NCBI GenBank assembly: GCA_020853255.1
Contig: JADYZI010000472.1
Coordinates: 1 to 11,447, forward strand
Length of the DNA stretch: 11,447 nucleotides
Reading direction: 5' to 3'
From: Acidobacteriota bacterium
GTDB lineage: Bacteria; Acidobacteriota; Blastocatellia; Pyrinomonadales; Pyrinomonadaceae
The notes beneath the pieces are model-generated. The model searched no databases and was not told the DNA's origin. It worked only from the letters and a program-made list of their open reading frames with translations. Made by a program: the position numbers and the translations under genes. Shown piece after piece: positions 1-6,906 of the stretch (position 1 is the first letter of the stretch; each line of letters opens with the position of its first letter).

Positions 1-1
1 A

Positions 2-1165
2 AAAGTGCGCGTGATGGACTACCGTCATTCGTTCAAGCCCATCTGTCGGCTATTCGGCGGAAGGCAGATAGAGTTCACCGAAAAAGATCCAAGACCGATC
101 AATATCTGGAACTATCCGGGCATCGAGCACGGCGGGCCTCCCACAAAAAGGCAGCTTGCGATGGTTCTCACCGACATTCTGATCCTGAGCAAAACGCCTA
201 AGACGGACGCGGTCACAAGTGCGATAGCTTCGACCGTCATAGATGAGGTCTATAAGATGGCTCTCCCGCGAAACGGTCACGGCCGACCGAAGTTCCAGCC
301 GACCCTCGGACATTTCCTCGACATCCTGAAAAGCTACCACTGGAACGCCGGCGAGGAGAGGCAGGCGAACGAGCTTTACCTGAAACTGAACATTCATCGA
401 AAGGACCCGTGGCTCAATGCTCCTACCCATCCTGACTATGACGCTCCATCAATGTTCGATGTTTTCGAGCTGTCGGGAATAAGCAGCCTCGACGAGAAGA
501 TCCGCGAAAGTGTCGGTTTCCGCATCAGCGCCCAGATCATGCAGGAGATCGGGGAAGAGAATGTCCGAAACCAGAAGACTCCGATCCTTTTCCTATGCGA
601 CGAGATGCGCGAGATAAACAGGCACTTTCCTGCTATCCAAGAACTTATCGCCGAAGCCACCGTTACGGGAAGAAAAGAGGGCCTGGTTACTGTTTTGTTC
701 TCGCAAGCCTATGAGCATTTCACCGGCACACCTGAGCAGCCGAACGTCACGGGCATCGATCTGGTGAAAAACTCCGGAGTGAAAATGATCGGGAAACAGA
801 TCGGCGGCTTCGAGCGTCTTGCCGACGACTGCGAACTGGCGCCCGAGACCGTCGACGCGATACGGGGGATCAGGAACCAATACGGCCGTTACACGCAATG
901 GGTGTTCGTGATAGGTAGTGGTGTCGACAAGATCGTCCAGATGGCGGATATCCGTCTTTCGCCCGCAATGCTCTGGGCTAACACCAATGATACGAACGAG
1001 GCGAACGCCCGCCGGCTTGTCGAGAATATTCGTCCGGATCTTCCACCAGAGATCGTCGTCTCGTGGCTTGCCTCGAAGTATCCGAGCGGATTGACCGCGG
1101 TCGGCCTCACGGGGATCTCCCCCATCGATCTGAACGAACTTGGCGGCTTGGAGGTGAAAGCATGA
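2..1165 (+). CDS. virB4: VirB4/TraC-type conjugation ATPase, C-terminal part (5' truncated by window edge)
   Basis: Cytoplasmic ATPase that would power a type IV secretion (mating) apparatus. The frame is open to the left edge, so the true start and the Walker A loop lie upstream. The visible protein begins with the post-Walker-A segment typical of VirB4/TraC proteins (VMDYRHSFKPICRLFGG, followed by INIW). Taking the GTG at position 5 as residue 1, a Walker B strand ILFLCDE lies at about residues 194-200 and a sensor-like glutamine segment LFSQAYEHF at about 231-239. The C-terminal VQMADIRLSP...W stretch also resembles TraC proteins. Its stop overlaps the start of the next gene (ATGA), which implies translational coupling with the TrbJ-like gene. 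The family assignment is confident; the choice between VirB4, TrbE and TraC subfamilies is not, because the N-terminal half is missing. Confidence 0.82.
   Translation, partial: KVRVMDYRHSFKPICRLFGGRQIEFTEKDPRPINIWNYPGIEHGGPPTKRQLAMVLTDILILSKTPKTDAVTSAIASTVIDEVYKMALPRNGHGRPKFQPTLGHFLDILKSYHWNAGEERQANELYLKLNIHRKDPWLNAPTHPDYDAPSMFDVFELSGISSLDEKIRESVGFRISAQIMQEIGEENVRNQKTPILFLCDEMREINRHFPAIQELIAEATVTGRKEGLVTVLFSQAYEHFTGTPEQPNVTGIDLVKNSGVKMIGKQIGGFERLADDCELAPETVDAIRGIRNQYGRYTQWVFVIGSGVDKIVQMADIRLSPAMLWANTNDTNEANARRLVENIRPDLPPEIVVSWLASKYPSGLTAVGLTGISPIDLNELGGLEVKA
1150..1156 (+). promoter_or_regulatory. Shine-Dalgarno site that fixes the TrbJ-like start
   Basis: GGAGGTG lies 5 nt before the ATG at 1162. 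It selects this ATG over the upstream in-frame start at 1063, which is buried inside the VirB4-like gene and would place an unrelated basic stretch before the signal peptide. Confidence 0.75.
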
Positions 1166-2094
1166 CGGATAGGAACGGAACAGTTAGACAAATGATCCTC
1201 GGAGTTGTTCTTTCATCGATACTCATCGGCATCGATGTGCGCCCTTCTCAGGCGCAGTGGACCGTGTTCGACCCGTCGCAATACGCACTCCAGGTCGCGA
1301 AGAAGATCGAGGAAGCCGCTCGCTGGGTCGAGACGATAAATTACTACATACAGATGTACGAGAACGCTGTGCGGCAGTACCAGAAAATGGTCGAGAGCGT
1401 CACCAATCTGCGAGGCATTCTCGACAAGGTCGACGAGCAGATCATGCGGCACAAGCAGCTGATAACGACCTACGCCACGCTCGGGCGGCTTATCCGAGGC
1501 ACGTTTGAACTTAAAAAGAGGATCGAAGCGACGATAACGAGCCAGATACACTCCGTCGTGAATATCGCCCGACGATTAAAGAACGGAATTTTCGATATGG
1601 AAGCGAATAAACGCGACCTTGACGACTTCCTTCGCCATTCTATCGGCCGTAGTGCAGATGCACACTTGGCAAACCTGGAACGCCTGGCAAAGCTCGACTC
1701 AGAGCTTGAGCGAATGCTCTTCGACCGCGAGAACATGCTACTCGATCTTGCCAAACTCTATGAGGAGCGGGAAAAGATCGCAGACGCGACAAGGGCTATC
1801 TCCGCAAATCCCGATGCCAACCAGGATGGCGTTCAGTCCCTGATCGACCAGATGCTGGCCGTGAACCTTCGCATTACCACCGTCGAAGGCCAGCTTCGGG
1901 AGCTCGAAGCAAAGATCCAGGCGAAGTTCATCGCCTACGGTCTCAAGATCGAGCAGATGACCGAGTTCGGGAAGGAGATCCGCCGGACCACCGAAATGAT
2001 GACCGGCATCACGCGAGCCTCGGATGATTTTCTGCGCGAACTCGAACAATACGAGATCTGGAACGACGACGTCTATCAAAGTCCCCTTCCGTAA
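1162..2094 (+). CDS. trbJ: TrbJ/VirB5-like exported coiled-coil conjugation protein
   Basis: Predicted 310-residue periplasmic or surface component of the mating apparatus; VirB5/TrbJ proteins contribute to pilus assembly and donor-recipient contact. The N-terminus has a signal peptide: a hydrophobic core at about residues 11-24 followed by PSQAQ, with likely cleavage near residue 31. The mature start, WTVFDPSQYALQVAKKI, matches the TrbJ pattern of a V-F-D-P motif followed by long helices. The rest is helical and rich in Glu, Lys, Arg and Gln, with no membrane segment, as expected of a coiled coil. The start overlaps the VirB4-like stop by 4 nt and has a strong Shine-Dalgarno site. The TrbJ call rests on pattern and context rather than catalytic residues, since the family has none. 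Confidence 0.7.
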   Translation: MTDRNGTVRQMILGVVLSSILIGIDVRPSQAQWTVFDPSQYALQVAKKIEEAARWVETINYYIQMYENAVRQYQKMVESVTNLRGILDKVDEQIMRHKQLITTYATLGRLIRGTFELKKRIEATITSQIHSVVNIARRLKNGIFDMEANKRDLDDFLRHSIGRSADAHLANLERLAKLDSELERMLFDRENMLLDLAKLYEEREKIADATRAISANPDANQDGVQSLIDQMLAVNLRITTVEGQLRELEAKIQAKFIAYGLKIEQMTEFGKEIRRTTEMMTGITRASDDFLRELEQYEIWNDDVYQSPLP

Positions 2095-2127
2095 GAGCAC
2101 ACTTCCATCGGAGTCGAAGAAAAAGTC

Positions 2128-4368
2128 ATGAAACTCAAGAACACATTTGTCGGCACGGCTGCCGCACTCACGTTCCTGCTAGCGTCCTGCCTCTTCGCCT
2201 GCCTCTTTTCGACGACGGCGGCCGGTCAACAGCCGCCTCGTCCTCGCCCGCCAAGAGTCGAAGGGCAGACGCCGATCGGGACGATGAACGGCCAGCCGGT
2301 CACTGCGAACGATCTGATCCTGACGATCAATACGGATTCTCCTTTTATGCCGCCGCTTGACGGAAGTCCGGCTCCGGTGTTGCAGCAATTCGAGAACCAG
2401 TACCCGGCGAACCCTACCGCAACGCCGCAGACTGTTCCGGTGATCCCGCCCAAACCGCCTGCACCGAGTTTTAGCGAGCAGATCACAAATCTCATGCGGA
2501 CGGGACAGGAATGGCTCTTTCGATCGGTGCTCGACACGATCATTCGGCCGTTGATGCCGATTCTGACATTCCTGGCGTGGATAATCGCAAGCTTTGTTCT
2601 GATTGTGGCATTCATTAGAAGATTTCATGACAACCGAGGTCTAGGTCCCGAGCAGTTGGTTGCGTGGGGCATACGAACGATCGTCTTTATGGTTGTCATC
2701 GGAGCAAGTCCATTCATCATCGACGCTTTAACGATTACGGGGAAATTCTTTGCGCGACCCATCCGCGGCTACAACAGCTCGCTCATTGCAGAGTTCGACG
2801 AGAAAATGAAGCAGTACGTCAAGAACAATTTCGCGGTCGAGGATCCGGACGAGCTTCTCGCCGAGAGGCTTCCGAACGGAGAGCCCGGACTCGTCGGCAT
2901 CATCACCGACAAAAACTCAACCGTTAAGGACATCACGAGCGAGATGAACATCCTCGGGTGGGACATGCCGCGCGTGTTCACGTTCATGGTCATCGGGCAG
3001 AACATCATCAAGTTCGGTGCGATCTTCTTGTCGGTTTCGGGATTGTTCATTCTCATCGGATTGAAACTCGCGGCTCCGGTCCTTTCGGCATTCGGGTTCG
3101 ACGAGAAATTCGCGAACCAGATCTTCTATCCGTTCTGCTGGGGAGTTGCCACTTTCGCGCTCGCGTTCCCGATCGTAAAGGATGTAACTCTATATGTCTG
3201 CTATGGGATAGGGCTCTTAGCTTTGTCAATCTACAACGGCGAGGCCGTGTTTTCGCTTGATCCGACGACCGCGACGATCATTACGAACAATAATTACGAC
3301 CCCGCTTCGAGCGCTCTCATAGTTACCGCATTGTTTTTCGTTTCAAGTTTGTGTTTCATTCTGGTTCCGTGGCTGAGTTATCGCGTCCTCCGAGGGCAGG
3401 TTTACGAAGGGGTATCGCAGGTCTCGATGGGATGGATGCTTTCTTCACTGGGTATGGCCCTTGAGACCTACGGACTTGTGGCTGGCGCCGCTCTGCATCG
3501 GCAGGCCGAGAACACCCAGATACAAGGTATCTACAACGCTGAACAGGCTGCCGCGAAGAAAGCTCTCGAAGCCGCCAACCAATCGACCGATGCCAGACTG
3601 GTGTCATCTGTCGCCGGCGTCGAAGGCGGCCTCGTCACAAGTCTCGGCCAAATTCGAGCGAATCAGGTGACGCAAACTCTCCTGGCCGAGGCGAACAAGA
3701 CCTTCGGCATCGCGAGTAGTTCGGCCGCCACTCGGCGGGAGATCACCGGAATGCAGGCTGAGGCGGAAGGTACCCGGCAGTCTCGGACGTTCGATGGTTG
3801 GAAGGAGGTCGACCTGCGAGGCCAGGGCAACCTTGAGCGGTTCGGTATGAAGACCTATGAATTTACACCGGGCGGTTCGTCGATCGCCGGGACTTCCGTT
3901 CCGATCCGCACCGGACAGGAACTCTTCGATTGGTCGAGGGGGAAACATCCGATCCAGGAAGTTAACAAACGGATGGATTCGACCACAAAAGACACTGTTG
4001 CTCTTCAGAACAACAACACGGATATCGTCGCCGGTAAGAAGATCGAGGCCTCAAACACCTACCAAGGTGATATCAATAAAGCCTACGAATCCCAGGCGTC
4101 ACAGAACATCTCCGCGATTGATCGCGGGAGTGGCATCGCAGCTCAAAGCACGCGTCAGGGAGCGGGTATTCAGCTTTCCGGCATTCGTCGGTCTGCAGAA
4201 ATGGAGAGAGGGGCAAATCAACTGAATTTCGAGGGGCGTACTGAGGCCGCATCAATAAACCAAATCGCAGCAATTGAAGCAGCCCGATTGCGGATGGTAT
4301 CGACGGTTGTGACGGGGTTTTTCAGAGATATGGACAGGCGGTTGGAGGAGATGAAGCCGAAGTATTAG
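2128..4368 (+). CDS. trbL: TrbL/VirB6-like polytopic conjugation membrane protein
   Basis: Likely inner-membrane channel component of the type IV secretion system, 746 residues. A signal-like segment (about residues 8-31) is followed by a proline-rich exported linker (about 36-115). Hydrophobic segments lie at roughly 142-163, 180-200, 283-311, 333-352, 355-372 and 395-417, with an amphipathic helix at about 430-456. The remaining 290 residues form a hydrophilic tail rich in Ala, Gln, Ser and Thr without membrane segments. This plan (several central transmembrane helices plus a long soluble C-terminus) fits TrbL/VirB6, and the position after VirB4- and TrbJ-like genes supports it. Only a weak Shine-Dalgarno site precedes the ATG, so expression may depend on transcription and translation from the upstream genes 33 nt away. 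It ends 19 bp from the end of the convergent mer operon. Confidence 0.7.
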   Translation: MKLKNTFVGTAAALTFLLASCLFACLFSTTAAGQQPPRPRPPRVEGQTPIGTMNGQPVTANDLILTINTDSPFMPPLDGSPAPVLQQFENQYPANPTATPQTVPVIPPKPPAPSFSEQITNLMRTGQEWLFRSVLDTIIRPLMPILTFLAWIIASFVLIVAFIRRFHDNRGLGPEQLVAWGIRTIVFMVVIGASPFIIDALTITGKFFARPIRGYNSSLIAEFDEKMKQYVKNNFAVEDPDELLAERLPNGEPGLVGIITDKNSTVKDITSEMNILGWDMPRVFTFMVIGQNIIKFGAIFLSVSGLFILIGLKLAAPVLSAFGFDEKFANQIFYPFCWGVATFALAFPIVKDVTLYVCYGIGLLALSIYNGEAVFSLDPTTATIITNNNYDPASSALIVTALFFVSSLCFILVPWLSYRVLRGQVYEGVSQVSMGWMLSSLGMALETYGLVAGAALHRQAENTQIQGIYNAEQAAAKKALEAANQSTDARLVSSVAGVEGGLVTSLGQIRANQVTQTLLAEANKTFGIASSSAATRREITGMQAEAEGTRQSRTFDGWKEVDLRGQGNLERFGMKTYEFTPGGSSIAGTSVPIRTGQELFDWSRGKHPIQEVNKRMDSTTKDTVALQNNNTDIVAGKKIEASNTYQGDINKAYESQASQNISAIDRGSGIAAQSTRQGAGIQLSGIRRSAEMERGANQLNFEGRTEAASINQIAAIEAARLRMVSTVVTGFFRDMDRRLEEMKPKY

Positions 4369-4387
4369 GCCAAACAGCCAAGCAAAA

Positions 4388-4744
4388 TCACTGGACGAAG
4401 ATCAGTAGCACGCCGGATGGATCAACCACGTGGAGTAATTTCGCACCACCGACCATTTCAGGTGCCGACAGTCTGGCCGAACCGTACTTGCCGTCGCCAA
4501 CAACCTTTTTTACATGCTCGTACCATTCATCCACGTCGTCGACCTGGAGCTTCATCATGAAGTTGTTCGCCAAGTCCTGCACGTAGTAATTCTGTAAGCG
4601 AAAAACGGCGTTGCCAAGTCGGCAGTCCATCGTGTCGCCGAAGCCTTCGGTCAACTCGAAGCCAAGGGCCGTGTAAAAGCTCTTGGAGACCTCGAAATCC
4701 TTTGCCGGAGTGTAAACAACAAGCTCGCTTATGGTTAGCGACAT
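4388..4744 (-). CDS. VOC-fold (glyoxalase/bleomycin-resistance superfamily) protein
   Basis: A 118-residue single-domain VOC protein and the last gene of the mer operon. The paired beta-alpha-beta-beta-beta layout is visible: ELVVYTPAKDFEVSKSFYTALGFEL at the N-terminus, MMKLQVDDVDEWYEHV at about residues 63-78, and the typical ending LHVVDPSGVLLIFVQ. The positions that usually hold metal-binding His/Glu/Gln carry Y/T, K and L/I, so classical glyoxalase metal chemistry is doubtful. Such metal-free VOC proteins often bind or sequester small molecules. It starts 10 nt after the thioredoxin-like gene, with a weak TAGG-type ribosome site, so it is probably co-transcribed. Its role in mercury handling is unknown and I do not assign one. 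Confidence 0.75.
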   Translation of the reverse strand: MSLTISELVVYTPAKDFEVSKSFYTALGFELTEGFGDTMDCRLGNAVFRLQNYYVQDLANNFMMKLQVDDVDEWYEHVKKVVGDGKYGSARLSAPEMVGGAKLLHVVDPSGVLLIFVQ

Positions 4745-4754
4745 ATAAAAGTAC

Positions 4755-5318
4755 CTATTTCTCGAGGAGTCTCTTGATCTCGACGGACATCTTTCCGGTA
4801 TCGAGCGTGGTTTCGTCCGAAATTCCTAGCTGCTCCTGCCAAAATATCGGTTTCGGAGGAGCGTTATTCCAATCAGTTTCCTTATCATAGAGCAAGTACA
4901 CGTCCCACGCAGGCCGGTCGCCAAGACCTAGAACCGGTGCGAAGCCTTTTACGAGTTCGCTTTCATTGTCCCAATAATGCTTGACGCGGCCATCTGGCAC
5001 AAACTTTGTCGCCCGACCGACAGTTACCTGAGCGTCAGACGCCAGGATAGGAACCCAGACGGAGTAAACTTCAACATCGCGATCGGGCATTTTGCTCAAC
5101 ATCAACTGAACTTCGGAGGCCCCCCGAAGACAGTGCCCTCAGGTGGGCGAGAGCAGCATAAGCAGCCGAATTTTGCCTTTATCGGCGTTAAATTGTGCGC
5201 GCAACTCCTGCATATCAGTTGAATACTCCTTGCCGCCGCTGAACTGGTAAACAACGAGCCCGGCAAAGCCCAACAGCACGACTCCGGCGACGATCAGCCA
5301 AGTCTTTCTTCGCGTCAT
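4755..5318 (-). CDS. Membrane-anchored thioredoxin-like selenoprotein (UGHC), read through an in-frame TGA
   Basis: Proposed 187-residue protein in which TGA at 5141-5139 encodes selenocysteine at residue 60. The ATG at 5318 has GAGG seven nt upstream. The N-terminus is basic (MTRRK), followed by a membrane anchor at about residues 7-26. A thioredoxin-like strand, IRLLMLLSPT (50-59), leads straight into U60-G-H-C63 and helix LRGASEVQ. This is the usual 'LLSPTCxxC' arrangement with the first redox cysteine replaced by Sec. After the TGA the frame runs another 127 codons with conserved-looking content (VYSVWVPILASD, RPAWDVYLLYD). A stem-loop suited to a SECIS begins 5 nt after the TGA. The catalytic site would face outside the inner membrane. 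Possible roles are a thiol/selenol reductase or Hg(II)-binding exchange partner in the mer pathway (inference). The alternative is a nonsense-disrupted pseudogene whose only intact part starts near 5105. Confidence 0.82.
5105..5134 (-). promoter_or_regulatory. Putative bacterial SECIS stem-loop of the thioredoxin-like selenoprotein gene
   Basis: On the minus strand, ACTG (+5 to +8 after the TGA) pairs with CAGT (+31 to +34). CTTCGG (+10 to +15) pairs perfectly with CCGAAG (+23 to +28). A 1x2 internal loop separates the two helices, and the apical loop GGGGCCT (+16 to +22) begins with G. Distance and G-rich loop fit the bacterial SECIS model recognised by SelB. The pairing was found by eye; no folding energy was computed. 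Confidence 0.68.
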
Positions 5319-5327
5319 GATCTAACC

Positions 5328-5549
5328 TCAGCAGCACGGCTGTCCACTTGTTTTCGGCGGACATTTCGCGGAGCCATAGGAACAGAAAACGCAGCAGTCG
5401 CCCGGCTCGGGTTTGAGCATCGCTCGGCAGGCTTCGCATTCGTAGAAAAAGAGGCACGAATCTGTGGGCATGATCTCGATCTTTTTGTGACCACACTCAG
5501 GACAGGTTATTTCAGATTCGAACACGGTGTTGTTGTCAACGTTTATCAT
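5328..5549 (-). CDS. GDCCVxC-motif cysteine-rich small protein
   Basis: A 73-residue protein with 11 cysteines. C16-P-E-C19 and C38-E-A-C41 form a zinc-ribbon-like pair, C32 lies between them, and the hallmark GDCCVFCSYG follows at residues 50-59, then a CPP motif (C63) and a C-terminal CC. I recognise this as the small family named for its GDCCVxC motif, often found with mercury or heavy-metal genes and, as I recall, labelled '(seleno)protein' in public annotation. Here all motif positions use ordinary Cys codons (TGC TGC ... TGT). It probably binds metal (Hg or Zn) in the cytoplasm, having no signal peptide; the exact role is not known to me. It starts 7 nt after the MerA-like stop, and its TGA stop overlaps the Shine-Dalgarno site of the thioredoxin-like gene. 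Confidence 0.85.
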   Translation of the reverse strand: MINVDNNTVFESEITCPECGHKKIEIMPTDSCLFFYECEACRAMLKPEPGDCCVFCSYGSAKCPPKTSGQPCC

Positions 5550-5556
5550 AAATTCA

Positions 5557-6906
5557 CTAGACCATATAACTGATGTCGGAGGCGCTGGTTGGATATGAAT
5601 AGACCATCGTTTTCAAATCCTTAGCTTTTAGCCCATTACGGATCGCAAGAGCGAAAATGTTGATGACCTCATCCGCGTGAGCGCCTAAAAGATGAGCCCC
5701 TAATATTCGATCTGTGTCCTTTTCAACTAAAGTCTTGTAGGCGGAATATTTCAGGGCGACCCGCCGCGACGAATACCACTCGGAGGTATCTTCGTACTTC
5801 ACATTAAATTTCAATCCTTGTTTCTCGGCTTCATCTTCCCGCAATCCCACCGACGACAATGGCGGCACTGTAAAAACAGTAGTCGGTATTCCCGAATAGT
5901 CGGGTTGACGATGATTTCCCTTTAACAAATTGCTTGCGACGATGTGACCCTGCATCGTAGCAACAGGCGTAAGCGGAAGTCCGCCGCTGTGCGCCGCGTC
6001 ACCTGCCGCGTATACCGCCGGGTTTGAGGCGCTCTGTAGATATTCATTCACCACGATCCCTTTTTTATCCCGCTCGACGTTCGCGATTTCAAGATCGATA
6101 TCGTCAATGTCTGGAACACGTCCCGCTCCGTGGACGACCATATCGGCCTCAAAAGTCTCGCTCGAATCAGCAGTTGAGGCTGTTACGATAAACCGTTCGC
6201 CGCCCTTTCGGACAGATTCCACTGTCGCGCCTAAATTGACCTCGATGCCCAAGCTCCGTGTCGCCTGTACCAACGTGTTTACAAGATCATGGTCGAAGCC
6301 TTCGAGGGGACGGGCTCCGCGATGAAGGATCTGAACCTTGGCATTCGCCCGGGCTGCGACATGTGCGAATTCAAAAGTGATGTACCCGCCACCAACGAAA
6401 ACGATTCGCTTCGGCAGTTGTTCGGTGTTGAGAAACTCAGTGCTGGTTGTGAGATGTTCTTCGCCCCCGATGCTCAAGACAGCCGGTTTAGCTCCCGCAG
6501 CAATGTGTAGGTATCGACCGGTCAATGTGTCCGCACCGATCTGAAGGGTCGCCTTATCGACAAAATGCGCGCGGCCGTGAAACGTGGCAATACCCGCCTT
6601 TGTAAATGTCTTTTCTGTGTTTGCAGGAACAGGTTCGGTGAAAGTCCTCTTAAACTCCATGAGCTGCTGCCAGTCGATCTCATCATCGGCGGAAAAGCCC
6701 TTTCCTTTCATTCGGCTATTCCAATCGACTAGCTCCGCGGCTCCGACAAGTACTTTCTTAGGATCACATCCTCGTAACGCGCATGTGCCGCCAAACGGAT
6801 TGGAATCGATTATCGCAACCTTCCAACCAGCCTTCCGACATTTATGGGCCACAGTTGATCCGCCTGCTCCAGTTCCAATCACAACTAGGTCGAAATTATG
6901 GATCAT
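5557..6906 (-). CDS. merA: MerA-like FAD/NAD(P)H pyridine nucleotide-disulfide oxidoreductase
   Basis: A 449-residue flavin disulfide reductase, presumably the cytoplasmic Hg(II)-to-Hg(0) reductase of this operon or a close relative. Visible motifs are the FAD dinucleotide loop GTGAGG (residues 11-16), the redox-active pair C42-ALRG-C47 in GGTCALRGCDPKK, an NAD(P)H-binding GGGYITFE (172-179), the second FAD motif YAAGDAAHSGGLPLTP (299-314), and a C-terminal dimerisation domain ending YSYPTSASDISYMV. Classical MerA has an N-terminal HMA domain and a vicinal Cys pair at the extreme C-terminus; both are absent. The family's usual active-site His in the HPT motif is replaced by Tyr (YPT). It could therefore be a mercuric reductase variant that takes substrate from partner proteins, or a disulfide/diselenide reductase for them. 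GGAG six nt before its ATG, inside the end of the previous gene, gives it its own ribosome site. Confidence 0.8.
   Translation of the reverse strand: MIHNFDLVVIGTGAGGSTVAHKCRKAGWKVAIIDSNPFGGTCALRGCDPKKVLVGAAELVDWNSRMKGKGFSADDEIDWQQLMEFKRTFTEPVPANTEKTFTKAGIATFHGRAHFVDKATLQIGADTLTGRYLHIAAGAKPAVLSIGGEEHLTTSTEFLNTEQLPKRIVFVGGGYITFEFAHVAARANAKVQILHRGARPLEGFDHDLVNTLVQATRSLGIEVNLGATVESVRKGGERFIVTASTADSSETFEADMVVHGAGRVPDIDDIDLEIANVERDKKGIVVNEYLQSASNPAVYAAGDAAHSGGLPLTPVATMQGHIVASNLLKGNHRQPDYSGIPTTVFTVPPLSSVGLREDEAEKQGLKFNVKYEDTSEWYSSRRVALKYSAYKTLVEKDTDRILGAHLLGAHADEVINIFALAIRNGLKAKDLKTMVYSYPTSASDISYMV

Noticed and set aside
4369..4387. A bidirectional terminator between the convergent T4SS and mer operons
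   Set aside because: The 19 bp contain no stem-loop with a T-run that I can see.
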